A stretch of 64,000 nucleotides of DNA from Streptomonospora salina (GTDB lineage Bacteria > Actinomycetota > Actinomycetes > Streptosporangiales > Streptosporangiaceae). A program made the translations under genes and the position numbers. Shown piece after piece: positions 51,493 to 60,758 of the stretch. Within the stretch, counting starts at the first letter, position 1. Each line of letters opens with the position of its first letter. The DNA is taken from assembly GCF_014204715.1 (NCBI RefSeq), contig NZ_JACHLY010000001.1, positions 186,001 to 250,000 on the forward strand. Reading direction: 5' to 3'. The notes beneath the pieces were generated by a model. It did not search any database and was not told the DNA's origin. It was given only the letters and a program-made list of their open reading frames with translations.

Positions 51493-52316
51493 CGGGCAGC
51501 GCTGCCGGAGAGGGGCTCCGCCGGGTCGGCGGGTGCGGCCGCGCAGGCGAAGGTGTCGGCGAGGTAGCCGGCCGCGCGGTCCATTCCGTAGGACTGCAGG
51601 GGGCCCCAGTACCACGAGGGGTCGAAGGTGCGTTCGTAGTGCAGCGTCCATGCGAGGCGGGTGCCGCCCTGAGGCGTCGCGTGCCACTGGGCTTGGGCCC
51701 GGTCCAGGCGCAGCCACCGGGCGAGGGTGGTGTCGTCGGCGACGGTGAACACCGCCCGCCCCCCGTCCGGCCCGGTCCGGGCCTCGGTGACGCGCAGCAC
51801 CATGCGGGTGGGGCGGTGCCCGCCGGTGAACCGCACGGTCCGCTCGTCGCCCGCCTGCAGGCCGGTCCCCTCGGCCCGCTCGGGTCGGGGGAAGGGCACC
51901 AGGCGCAGGAAGGCCGATCGGGGGGCGCTGTAGTCGGGGGCGCCGGCCAGGGAGGCGATGAGCCCGAACAGCACGGCGACCAGGTAGAACAGCGGGGCCG
52001 CCATGACGAGGCAGACCACGCCTTCGTCGAGCAGGGGGCCGGCCAGCAGCAGCCCGATCGTCGTGACGGCGACGGCGGTGCCGGCGGCGCTGCGCGGGCG
52101 GGCGCTGGACACCACGACGAGAGCGATCAGCGCCGGCAGGCCGACGTAGAACAGCGCGCTCTGTTCCAGGCCGCCCGCGCGCAGCACCTTGTAGCCCAGC
52201 ATCGCCCCGAACAGGGCGAGGAGCGTGCCCGCGAGCAGCAGGCGCGCCCGCCCGGTCGCGGGGGGCTCGGGCGGCTCCTGATCGGGCGGTCGTCCGGGGT
52301 CCGCGTCTGCGGTCAT
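51480..52316 (-). CDS. Membrane-anchored SRPBCC-like protein
   Basis: Protein of 278 residues. Residues 20-120 form about four helices (RLLLAGTLLALFGAMLGY, ALFYVGLPALIALVVVSS, VAVTTIGLLLAGPLLDEGVV, LVMAAPLFYLVAVLFGLIAS). The C-terminal half resembles a SRPBCC fold, with LTWRLR-like strands VRFTGGHRPTRMVLRVTEAR, LRLDRAQAQWHATPQGGTRL and AWTLHYERTFDPSWYWGPLQ. This pairing occurs with TetR regulators and methyltransferase-like genes in actinobacteria; function is unknown. ATG 52316 follows GGAGGAG. It is divergent from the TetR gene at 52435 across an operator-like repeat. Confidence 0.75.
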   Translation of the reverse strand: MTADADPGRPPDQEPPEPPATGRARLLLAGTLLALFGAMLGYKVLRAGGLEQSALFYVGLPALIALVVVSSARPRSAAGTAVAVTTIGLLLAGPLLDEGVVCLVMAAPLFYLVAVLFGLIASLAGAPDYSAPRSAFLRLVPFPRPERAEGTGLQAGDERTVRFTGGHRPTRMVLRVTEARTGPDGGRAVFTVADDTTLARWLRLDRAQAQWHATPQGGTRLAWTLHYERTFDPSWYWGPLQSYGMDRAAGYLADTFACAAAPADPAEPLSGSAARCHR

Positions 52317-52350
52317 ACGTTCTCCTCCGCCGACTCTCTTCATCGGTCGT

Positions 52351-52368
52351 TTTAATCGGATGATTAAA
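52351..52368. promoter_or_regulatory. Operator-like inverted repeat between TetR and SRPBCC genes
   Basis: TTTAATC-GGAT-GATTAAA, perfect seven-base arms around four bases, AT-rich in an otherwise GC-rich region. It lies midway between two divergent genes, one of which encodes a TetR regulator. Probable autoregulatory site. Confidence 0.6.
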
Positions 52369-52434
52369 CCGTACGATGAAAGGGCCGGGTTGCACAGGGC
52401 CGCCCGGCGTCGGATTCGGGATGAGGGCAGGACC

Positions 52435-53082
52435 GTGGCACGAGGAACGGCACGGACACGCCAGTCCAGCGAAGAGACCCGCGAGCGGTTGATCACCGCG
52501 GCCGGGCGGGTGCTGCGGGAGGACGGCTACACCGCCGCATCGGCGCGCACCGTCGCGGCGACCGCCGGGGTGAACTCGGCACTGGTCTTCTACCATTTCG
52601 GTGGCGTCGACCCGCTCCTACTCGCGGCGCTGGACCGCTCTTCGGCCGAGCGCATGGCCATGCACCAGCCGGTGGCGGCACGCGCCGCGACACTGGAGGA
52701 GCTGGTCGAGGCGGCGATCGAGATCTACCGCACCGATCTGCGGCACGGCTACACGGCGGAGTTCTGCGAGCTGGCGGCCGCCGCGGTCACCAAGCCGCAA
52801 CTGCGCACGGAGATCAGCACCCGCGCCGACCCCTGGATCGCGTTCGTCGAGGAGCACTGGGAGCGCGTCGTCGGCGGCTCCCCGCTGGGCCGGCTGCTGC
52901 CCGCGCGCGAGGTCGCCCACGGGGCCATCACCTATTACCTCGGTGTCAACTTCTTCTCCGTGCTGGACGAGGACAGCAGCCGCACCGAGGCGGTCTTCGG
53001 CCTCGCCGAACGACTGGCCCCCCGGGCGCGGCTGCTGACCATGCGCCTGCCCCGCCGCTCCGCCCCCGCCGAGGATCCGTAG
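52435..53082 (+). CDS. TetR-family regulator
   Basis: Regulator of 215 residues. HTH: TRERLITAAGRVLREDGYTA, SARTVAATAGVNSALVFYHF, GVDPLLLAALDRSSAERM. The helical ligand domain follows (LEELVEAAIEIYRTDLRHGY, FCELAAAAVTKPQLRTEIS). GTG 52435 begins the conserved part after a weak GAGGGCAGGA; a longer start at 52360 lies inside the operator repeat. It is expected to repress the divergent SRPBCC/methyltransferase operon. Confidence 0.88.
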   Translation: MARGTARTRQSSEETRERLITAAGRVLREDGYTAASARTVAATAGVNSALVFYHFGGVDPLLLAALDRSSAERMAMHQPVAARAATLEELVEAAIEIYRTDLRHGYTAEFCELAAAAVTKPQLRTEISTRADPWIAFVEEHWERVVGGSPLGRLLPAREVAHGAITYYLGVNFFSVLDEDSSRTEAVFGLAERLAPRARLLTMRLPRRSAPAEDP

Positions 53083-53171
53083 CGCCGGGCGGGGCGGAGC
53101 GGAACTCCGCGAGCGCGCCGGCACTGCACCCGAGCGCCCCAGCGGCTCTCGGCCACCGAGAGGACGGCCCT

Positions 53172-53690
53172 GTGTTCACCATGCGCCCCGCCACCGGCGG
53201 CGACCCCGACGCCGTCGCGGCGATGATCCACGCGCGCTGCGACTGGATGGAGGCACGCGGCGTGCCGTCGTGGCGGGAGGACGCCGGGGATCTGGCCGGG
53301 CAGGCCGCGAGCGGCGCCATGTGGGTTCTCCACGCCGGCGGGCGCGTCGCCGGGTGCACCACGGTCCTGCCCCAAGCGCCGCCCGGGGACTGGACACCGG
53401 AGGAGACGGCCGACCCGTCCCTGTACCTGTTCACCATGGTGACCGACCCTGCCTACCGCCGGCACCGGCCCGGAACGCTCATCGCATCGTGGGCGGTCGA
53501 CCATGCGGCACGGCACGGCCGAACCCGGGTCAGGCTCGGCTGCTTCTCCCCCGATCTCGCGCGCTACTACGAGCGGCAGGGATTCACGCCGGTACGCAAG
53601 CAGCAGCGCGCGGGGGCCCTCCAGTACCTGCTCGCCCGCCGAGCGGAGCGCCTCGACCTCGGCGCGCTCGGGCTGAGCTGCGGCACGTAG
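53172..53690 (+). CDS. GNAT-family N-acetyltransferase
   Basis: Protein of 172 residues with GNAT secondary structure: FTMRPATGGDPDAVAAMIHA, GAMWVLHAGGRVAGCTTVL, LYLFTMVTDPAYRRHRPGTL (acetyl-CoA loop R-x-x-R-P-G-T), RVRLGCFSPDLARYYERQGF. Acceptor is unknown. GTG 53172 opens the conserved part. It stands alone after the TetR gene. Confidence 0.85.
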   Translation: MFTMRPATGGDPDAVAAMIHARCDWMEARGVPSWREDAGDLAGQAASGAMWVLHAGGRVAGCTTVLPQAPPGDWTPEETADPSLYLFTMVTDPAYRRHRPGTLIASWAVDHAARHGRTRVRLGCFSPDLARYYERQGFTPVRKQQRAGALQYLLARRAERLDLGALGLSCGT

Positions 53691-53949
53691 GGCCGGCCCC
53701 GGTCCGCTGAGCCCGGCCCCGCCTCGTTCACCGCGCAGCGCTCGGCGTAGACATCCGCCGAGCGCCGGCACGACCTGCGGCGCTCATCGGGGAGCGACCG
53801 GTGGGGCGCGGTGAAACCGCCCCGCGCACCGGCCCCACCCCGTCGACAGGGCGTACGCACCCCGCGGATGCGCTTCGTAGCGGATGGACCTCCCGCCGGA
53901 CCGGCCGCGGTGGTGCGGTCGGCCCGGCGCACGTTCGACCGCTGCGGAA

Positions 53950-54125
53950 TCAGGTCCCGTCTTCGGGCAGGGGCTCGATCGACTGGCGGTGCCGGAACAC
54001 GTTGTGCGGGTCCCAGCGCGTCTTGACCGTGCGCAACCCCGGATAGGCGTCCTTGTAGTACAGCTGCGCCCACGTCTGCTCGGAGTAGTTCCACTCGTCG
54101 GCGAGATCGGCATCGGGATGATCGA
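53950..54125 (-). pseudogene. C-terminal fragment of a berberine-bridge-type FAD oxidase
   Basis: Only the BBE end of an FAD-linked oxidase remains: IDHPDADLADEWNYSEQTW, AQLYYKDAYPGLRTVKTRWD, PHNVFRHRQSIEPL and stop at 53950. The whole flavin-binding part is missing; instead a TnpB-type element end abuts the fragment at 54126. Spacing is exact: the oxidase reading resumes with ATC GAT right after the element's GTCAA-like end. Confidence 0.8.
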
Positions 54126-54255
54126 TTTGACTTCCCGGCCTAAGGGCTCTCCTCAAACCCGGGGATTCCTACAGCGGCCGGGCGACCGCTTCGGTGGGTT
54201 CCTGCTTCATCGCGCTGCGCCCGACCAGGGTCCGGTCTTACCTGCGCTCCCTCCC
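54126..54255 (-). mobile_element. Right end/omega-RNA-like region of an IS605-type TnpB element
   Basis: After the tnpB remnant's stop, the minus strand reads GCAGGAACCCACCG, then GGAATCCCCGGG, a CTTAGGCCGGG stem-like segment and an end AAGTCAAA. From knowledge of streptomycete IS1341/IS605 elements this order (GGAACCC, GGAATCCCCGG hairpin, GTCAA terminus) is the 3' omega-RNA and right end. The repeat stem is imperfect here. The boundary at 54126 adjoins coding sequence of the BBE fragment. Confidence 0.65.
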
Positions 54256-54381
54256 CTACTGTGCGAGCTCCGCATATTCGCACAGCGGCGCCCAGGCTGA
54301 TGCCGCCGGCCCGGCGGCCGTGGCGACGTTGACCGCCGCATTGATGTCCCGGTCGAGGAAGGCCCCGCAGCCTTCGACTCG
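54256..54381 (-). pseudogene. TnpB C-terminal remnant
   Basis: Short frame EGCGAFLDRDINAAVNVA followed by ATAAGPAASAWAPL and ending ELAQ-stop at 54256. C-G-A-x-x-D-R-D-x-N-A-A-x-N is the hallmark of the TnpB zinc-finger/RuvC end, with the last RuvC aspartate in DRD. Upstream 54382-54549 holds only GC-rich sequence with no further TnpB, so the nuclease is inactive. Confidence 0.7.
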
Positions 54382-54549
54382 TCCTCGCCGCGGCTGTGCA
54401 GCCCGGCCCCGGCGCGGGACCGGCCGGCGACCGCGCTCGGCCCGCCCCGCGACGCGAAGCGGCGCCGCGCCCGTACCGGCGCGTCTCGGGCGCGGCGCCG
54501 CAGTCCGGGTGCTGCGTGCTCGCTTCGCACAGGAGCAACGGCCGAAGCG

Positions 54550-55788
54550 TCACCGCACCGGCAGCCCCGTGACCGCGCGGCCGATGATCAGGCGCTGGAT
54601 CTCGCTGGCGCCCTCGAAGATGGTGAAGATGGTGGCGTCGCGGTGCCAGCGCTCCACCGGGTATTCGCGGGTGTAGCCGTTGCCGCCGAGGATGCGCACG
54701 GCGTTCTGGGTGACCCAGGTGGCGGTCTCGCTGGCGTAGAGCTTGCTCATCGACCCTTCGGCTTGGGCGAAGTCCTTGTCGTTGCGCGCCATCCAGGCGG
54801 CCCGCCACACCAGCAGCCGGGCGGCGTCGATGCGGGTGGCCATGTCGGCGAGGGTGAAGGCGACGGACTGGTTGTCGGCGATGGGCTTGCCGAACTGCTC
54901 CCGCTGGACGGCGTAGTCGCGGGCGTACTCGTAGGCGGCGCGGGCGCAGCCCACCGCCATGGCGCCGACGCTGGGGCGCGAGGCCTCGAAGGTCTTCATC
55001 GCGGCCTGGCCCTTGGACGTGCGTCCTTCTCGGGCCCGGGCCAGCCGCTCGTCGAGGCGTTCCTTGCCGCCGAGCAGGCAGTGGCCGGGCACGCGGACGT
55101 CGTCGAGGACGACTTCGGCGGTGTGGGAGGCGCGGATGCCGTGCTTGGAGAACTTCTGGCCTTGGGACAGCCCGGGCGTGCGGGGCGGGACGACGAAGCT
55201 GGCCTGCCCGCGCGAGCCGAGTTCGGGGTCGACGGAGGCGACGACCACGTGGACGTCGGCGATACCGCCGTTGGTGGCCCAGGTCTTGGTCCCGTTGAGC
55301 ACCCACTCGTCCTTGGCCTCGTCGTAGACGGCGCGGGTGCGGATGGCGCCGACGTCGCTACCGGCGTCGGGTTCGGAGGAGCAGAAGGCGCCGAGCTTGA
55401 TGTCGTCGGTGCTGCCGAACATCTGCGGCGCCCATTCGAACAACTGCTCCTGGGTGCCGTTGCCGGCGACGGCGACGGCGGCCAGCGCGGTGCCGGTGAT
55501 GGACAGCGCGATGCCGGGGTCGCCCCAGTAGAGCTCCTCGAAGGAGGCGGGGATGCCCACGCCGCTGGGCTCCAGCCACTGGTTGGCGAAGAAGTCCAGC
55601 GAGTACAGCCCGATCTTGGAGGCCTCTTGCAGGACCGGCCAGGGGGTCTCTTCGCGCTCGTCCCATTCGGCCGCGGCCGGGCGGATGACGTCGCGGGCGA
55701 ATCCGTGCGCCCAGTCGCGGACGTCGCGGACGTCCTCGTCGAGTTCGAAGCCGAATCCGGTGGCGGGGGTGTCGGCGGTGTCGCTCAT
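54550..55788 (-). CDS. Acyl-CoA dehydrogenase family protein
   Basis: Flavoenzyme of 412 residues oxidising an acyl-CoA to the enoyl-CoA. Landmarks: [20 protein letters not shown] (flavin/substrate loop), [60 protein letters not shown], and [20 protein letters not shown] with [20 protein letters not shown]. The catalytic glutamate is taken to be in the FEGASE stretch. ATG 55788 with GGACGA upstream is preferred to the GTG at 55794. A palindrome at 55892 probably controls it. Exact substrate is not predictable. Confidence 0.93.
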   Translation of the reverse strand: MSDTADTPATGFGFELDEDVRDVRDWAHGFARDVIRPAAAEWDEREETPWPVLQEASKIGLYSLDFFANQWLEPSGVGIPASFEELYWGDPGIALSITGTALAAVAVAGNGTQEQLFEWAPQMFGSTDDIKLGAFCSSEPDAGSDVGAIRTRAVYDEAKDEWVLNGTKTWATNGGIADVHVVVASVDPELGSRGQASFVVPPRTPGLSQGQKFSKHGIRASHTAEVVLDDVRVPGHCLLGGKERLDERLARAREGRTSKGQAAMKTFEASRPSVGAMAVGCARAAYEYARDYAVQREQFGKPIADNQSVAFTLADMATRIDAARLLVWRAAWMARNDKDFAQAEGSMSKLYASETATWVTQNAVRILGGNGYTREYPVERWHRDATIFTIFEGASEIQRLIIGRAVTGLPVR

Positions 55789-55891
55789 CTGCACTCGTCC
55801 TAACTCGTCCTTGGGAGGGGTCTGGACCGGGAGGCCGCGGCGGCAGGGAGGCGGATCGCCGGTCCGGAGCCGGCGGGCGCGGCCGACTTAC

Positions 55892-55908
55892 TGTTACCAA
55901 CGGTAACA
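55892..55908. promoter_or_regulatory. Operator-like palindrome upstream of acyl-CoA dehydrogenase
   Basis: TGTTACC-AAC-GGTAACA, perfect seven-base arms, 104 bases before the ATG at 55788. The GTTACC/GGTAAC type resembles TetR operators of actinobacterial lipid and acyl-CoA genes; the matching regulator is not identified. Confidence 0.6.
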
Positions 55909-56043
55909 TTAGGATGGGATCCGGGGAAGCGCGCCCGCGCCGGGCGCCGCTCGCAGGAGCGGCCCCGGACACGACGCGGCCCCGGACCCCGCCCTGTGCG
56001 GCGGGTTCCGGGGCGCGGCGGCGTACAGCGGCACGGCCGGCGG

Positions 56044-57513
56044 CTACTCCTCGGCGTGGCGCTCCAGGAAGGTGTAGACGTCGGTCTCGTCCACGCCGGG
56101 GAAGGTGCCCGAGGGCAGGGCCGAGAGCACGTGGGAGTGGGCGCGCGCCGACGGCCAGACCTGGCCCTCCCAGCGCGCGGCCAGGTCGGCCGGCGGGCGC
56201 ACGCAGCACTCGCCGGTAGGGCAGTCGGACTGCGTGCGGTTGGTGGTCTCGCGGCCGCGGAACCAGCGCGAGTCCTTGTAGGGCACGCCCAGCGTTATGG
56301 CGAAGTTCTTCTCGCGGCTGGGGTCGACGTGGGCCACGCAGAAGTGGGTGCCGTTGGGCTTGTCGGTGTACTGATAGTAGATCGAGAACCGGTCGGGCGA
56401 GGCGAAGACCTGGCGGCCCGACCAGTAGCGGCACATCCGCTGGCCCTCGATCGCACCGGTGTCGTCGGTGGGGAAGGTCAGCCCGTCGTTCTCGTAGGCC
56501 TTGTAGATGATGCCGGTCTCGTCGTTGCGGATGAAGTGGCACACGAGGCCGAGGTGGCGGTTGGCCAGGTTGGTGAACCGGTGCGCCGCCATCTCGTAGG
56601 AGACCGAGAACACGTCGCGCAGGTCCTCCACCGACAGGTCGCGTGCCTGCTTGGCCTCCTGCAGGTAGGGCACCGCGCTGGACTCGGGGATGAGCACCGC
56701 CGCGGCGAAGTAGTTGGCCTCCACCCGCTGGCGCAGGAAGTCGGCGAAGTCGCGCGGTTGCCCGTGGCCGAGCACGAAGTGGCCCAGGGTCTGGAGCAGG
56801 ATCGTACGCGGGCTGTGCATGCCCAGCGACTCGCGCTTGAGGTAGAGGCGCCGGTTGCGGGTGTCGGTGACCGACCGCACCGAACGCGGCAGGTCCTGCA
56901 CGTAGCGCAGCGTGAAGCCGTGGTGGGTCACCATCGACAGGATCTGGCCCTGGGAGAGCGCACCGCTGCTGTAGCCCACCGCGTTCAGGGTCTCCTGGGC
57001 GGCCTTCTCGATGTGCTCGAAGTAGTTGCCGCGCTCGCGCATCTGCCGGCGCAGGTCGGCGTTGGCCCGCCGGGCCTCCTCCGGGGTGGCGGTCGGTTTG
57101 ACGCTGCGCCGCTTGAGCTCGTCGTAGAGGCCGACGATGTGCTCCAGGACGTCGTTGGGCACGCGCTTGCCGACTTTGAGGTGGGGCAGGTTGAGCGACT
57201 GGTAGACGGGATCGCGCTGGGCCTCCTCGACCGCGATCTCCAGTTGCGCGCGCCGGCTCGGGGGCTGGCGCGAGAGCAGTTCCTCGACCGAGACGCCCAG
57301 CGCCTGGGAGACCGAGGTCAGCAGCGACAGCTTGGGCTCGCGCTTGCCGTTCTCCAGCAGCGACAGCTGCGAAGGCGCACGGCCGACGCGTTCGCCCAGG
57401 TCGGACAGGGTCATGCCGCGTGTGCGGCGCAGGTGCCGCAGTCTCTGCCCAAAGGTGACGAGATCCAGGTCACTTGGCAAAGACGGTATTTCTTCAGTCC
57501 CGAAGTACGCCAT
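56044..57513 (-). CDS. ramB: RamB-type XRE regulator with short-chain-fatty-acyl domain
   Basis: Regulator of 489 residues; RamB represses acetate and glyoxylate-cycle genes in Corynebacterium and Mycobacterium. N-terminal HTH: FGQRLRHLRRTRGMTLSDLG, SQLSLLENGKREP. An IrrE/ImmA-like middle carries TILLQTLGHFVLGHGQPRDF and NYFAAAVLIPESSAVPYLQE. The C-terminal DUF2083-type domain has GQRMCRYWSGRQVFAS and DCPTGECCVRPP with a Cys cluster. It is divergent from aceA with 182 bp between them, the classical arrangement for its target. ATG 57513. Confidence 0.92.
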   Translation of the reverse strand: MAYFGTEEIPSLPSDLDLVTFGQRLRHLRRTRGMTLSDLGERVGRAPSQLSLLENGKREPKLSLLTSVSQALGVSVEELLSRQPPSRRAQLEIAVEEAQRDPVYQSLNLPHLKVGKRVPNDVLEHIVGLYDELKRRSVKPTATPEEARRANADLRRQMRERGNYFEHIEKAAQETLNAVGYSSGALSQGQILSMVTHHGFTLRYVQDLPRSVRSVTDTRNRRLYLKRESLGMHSPRTILLQTLGHFVLGHGQPRDFADFLRQRVEANYFAAAVLIPESSAVPYLQEAKQARDLSVEDLRDVFSVSYEMAAHRFTNLANRHLGLVCHFIRNDETGIIYKAYENDGLTFPTDDTGAIEGQRMCRYWSGRQVFASPDRFSIYYQYTDKPNGTHFCVAHVDPSREKNFAITLGVPYKDSRWFRGRETTNRTQSDCPTGECCVRPPADLAARWEGQVWPSARAHSHVLSALPSGTFPGVDETDVYTFLERHAEE

Positions 57514-57529
57514 GGGTTCATGGTAGGGA

Positions 57530-57545
57530 AAGATCTTAAGATCTT
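57530..57545. promoter_or_regulatory. 16-bp perfect palindrome in the ramB-aceA spacer
   Basis: AAGATCTTAAGATCTT, completely self-complementary, 17 bases upstream of ramB. A separate CTTTGCAGAA around 57577-57586 resembles half of the RamB consensus (TTTGCAAA). The palindrome may serve RamB or another regulator such as GlxR-like proteins. Confidence 0.55.
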
Positions 57546-57695
57546 CATCCCGATTGGGGTCGAAAAACCCTGGATCTTTGCAGAAGAATCGTTGTTACCG
57601 GCGGGGAACACGACCGCAGCAGGGCTCCGGCTCTGTCAGGCCCCGCTCCCGGCCGGCACGACTTCCAGGGGAAACACGTAAGGCGGTGACAGACC

Positions 57696-58994
<1,299 letters not shown>

Positions 58995-59019
58995 TACTGG
59001 TCCTCGTCCCCCGACGGAC

Positions 59020-59056
59020 GGCCCGCCCCGCTTTCGTGGCTGGGGCGCGGCGGGCC
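59020..59056 (+). terminator. Hairpin after aceA
   Basis: GGCCCGCC (59020-59027) pairs with GGCGGGCC (59049-59056), with further CCCC/GGGG pairing inside, starting 26 bases beyond the aceA stop. Confidence 0.5.
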
Positions 59057-59230
59057 GCCGTCCTACCGCCGGCCCCGCGGCTCCGTGTCACCCGCGGGGC
59101 CGGCGGATTCGTCCGCGGCCGGCCCGGCGCTTCACGAACGCGCCGGGCCGGCCGCCGCCGTATGTGCGGCCCGGGGATGCGCCGCCGCCGGAGTGCGGCC
59201 GGGCGCACCCGCCGTGCGATCATCGGGACC

Positions 59231-60118
59231 ATGCCCGACCCCGCCTCCTCCGACGCGCGCGAACGGCCCTCCGCAGACGGCTTCCCCGAGACGCCCCTGC
59301 GCGCCGGCAGGGCCCCGCGGCCCGAGAGCGCCGACCGGCTTCCCGCGGCGGCGCCGCTGACGCACCGGGGACTGGCCGGAGAGGTCCTGCTCGTCCTGTC
59401 CCTGTCGCTGGCCGCATCCGCGGTGGCGGCGGTGATCTCCTTCGTCGGCTCGCTGACGGCGCCCGAGTCGCTGTCGGAGCAGACCGCCGGCCTGGTCGGT
59501 TCGCAGGCGGCCGCCGAGCGCCCCTGGCTGGACCTCGCGCGCCAGATCGCGTCGCTGGTGTTCGCGATGGCGCCGGTGGCCCTGGTGGTCTACCTGCTGC
59601 ACCGCAGCCGGGAGTCGGCGCGCACCATCGGCTTCGACCTCGCCCGCCCCGGCCGCGATCTGCTCGGCGGCGCCGTGCTGGCGGCGGTGATCGGCGGCGG
59701 CGGACTCGCGGTCTACCTGGTCTCCCATCAGCTGGGCCTGTCGGTGACCGTGGCGCCCAGCGCCCTCAACGAGCACTGGTGGTCGGTTCCGGTGCTGCTC
59801 CTGCAGGCCGTCAAGAACGGGGTGCTGGAGGAGGTCGTCGTGGTCGGCTACCTGCTGCTGCGCCTGGAGCAGCTGGGGTGGTCGCCGCTGCGCGCGATCG
59901 CGGCCGGTTCGCTGCTGCGCGCGGTCTACCACCTGTACCAGGGAGTGGGCATGTTCGTCGGAAACCTGATCATGGGCCTGGTGTTCTGCTGGTTCTACCG
60001 CCGCTACGGCCGCGTGATGCCCCTGGTGGTCGCGCACTCGGTCATCGACATCGTCGCCTTCGTCGGCTCGGCCGCCCTGATCGGCCACGTCGGCTGGCTG
60101 CCGGGCGCGGACGGCTAG
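59231..60118 (+). CDS. CPBP-family intramembrane protein
   Basis: Membrane protein of 295 residues in the CPBP (Abi/Rce1-like) family. A 45-residue Pro/Arg-rich tail leads to about seven helices (LLVLSLSLAASAVAAVISFV, IASLVFAMAPVALVVYLLHR). The putative active segment is LQAVKNGVLEEVVVVGYLL, where the family has EExxxR; here V replaces R. Later motifs FVGNLIMGLVFCWFYRRYGR and VVAHSVIDIVAFVG (the H of motif 4) are present. Protease activity is therefore uncertain. ATG 59231. Confidence 0.85.
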   Translation: MPDPASSDARERPSADGFPETPLRAGRAPRPESADRLPAAAPLTHRGLAGEVLLVLSLSLAASAVAAVISFVGSLTAPESLSEQTAGLVGSQAAAERPWLDLARQIASLVFAMAPVALVVYLLHRSRESARTIGFDLARPGRDLLGGAVLAAVIGGGGLAVYLVSHQLGLSVTVAPSALNEHWWSVPVLLLQAVKNGVLEEVVVVGYLLLRLEQLGWSPLRAIAAGSLLRAVYHLYQGVGMFVGNLIMGLVFCWFYRRYGRVMPLVVAHSVIDIVAFVGSAALIGHVGWLPGADG

Positions 60119-60185
60119 GCGGTGCCGGGCCTGCCCCGGCGGAATGCGGACAGGATCCGGCCGCGTCGCTTCCTAGGCTGACGGC

Positions 60186-60716
60186 ATGGACACCACGCAG
60201 GCCGGGCCGCAGCCCGCAGGAGAACGCACCGTCAACCCGTTCGTCGTCGTGGACGGCGTGGACGGCTTCATCGCGTTCCTCGCCGACGTCTTCGGAGCGA
60301 CCGAACGGGCCGAGGCCCGCACCCCCGACATGTTCGCCGACGACGGCACCCTGATCCACGCCGAGGTGGCGATCGGCGACTCGCTCCTCATGATGGTCGA
60401 CCGCAAGCGGGGGTGGCCGTTCATCCCCGCCCTCACCCAGGTGTGGGTGGCCGACCCGGCCGCGACCCTGCGCCGCGCGACGGCCCGGGGCGCCCGGGTC
60501 GTCACCGAGGTGCTGCCGTTCTACGGCGGATCCGACATCGCCCGCTTCCAGGACCCCTGGGGAAACCTGTGGTGGCTGTTCTCCCCGGCCGCCGACGCCG
60601 ACGCCTCCGCGCAGGAATGGGACGAGGAGTCCTGGGAAGCGCCGAGCGAACCCGGCCCCGTCTACACCACGATCGTGGATGCGCTGCGCGACCTGGAAGA
60701 CCCGGGGGTGGGCTGA
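60186..60716 (+). CDS. VOC-family (glyoxalase-fold) protein
   Basis: Soluble protein of 176 residues with the VOC fold: VNPFVVVDGVDGFIAFLADV, HAEVAIGDSLLMMVDRKRGW, ALTQVWVADPAATLRRATAR, FYGGSDIARFQDPWGNLWWL (typical DPxGNxW). PhnB-like rather than a known enzyme; no catalytic claim. ATG 60186. Confidence 0.85.
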   Translation: MDTTQAGPQPAGERTVNPFVVVDGVDGFIAFLADVFGATERAEARTPDMFADDGTLIHAEVAIGDSLLMMVDRKRGWPFIPALTQVWVADPAATLRRATARGARVVTEVLPFYGGSDIARFQDPWGNLWWLFSPAADADASAQEWDEESWEAPSEPGPVYTTIVDALRDLEDPGVG

Positions 60717-60758
60717 CGGTTTCCGTCGGGCTCGCATCCGGCGAGGCCCGCGGTTCCG

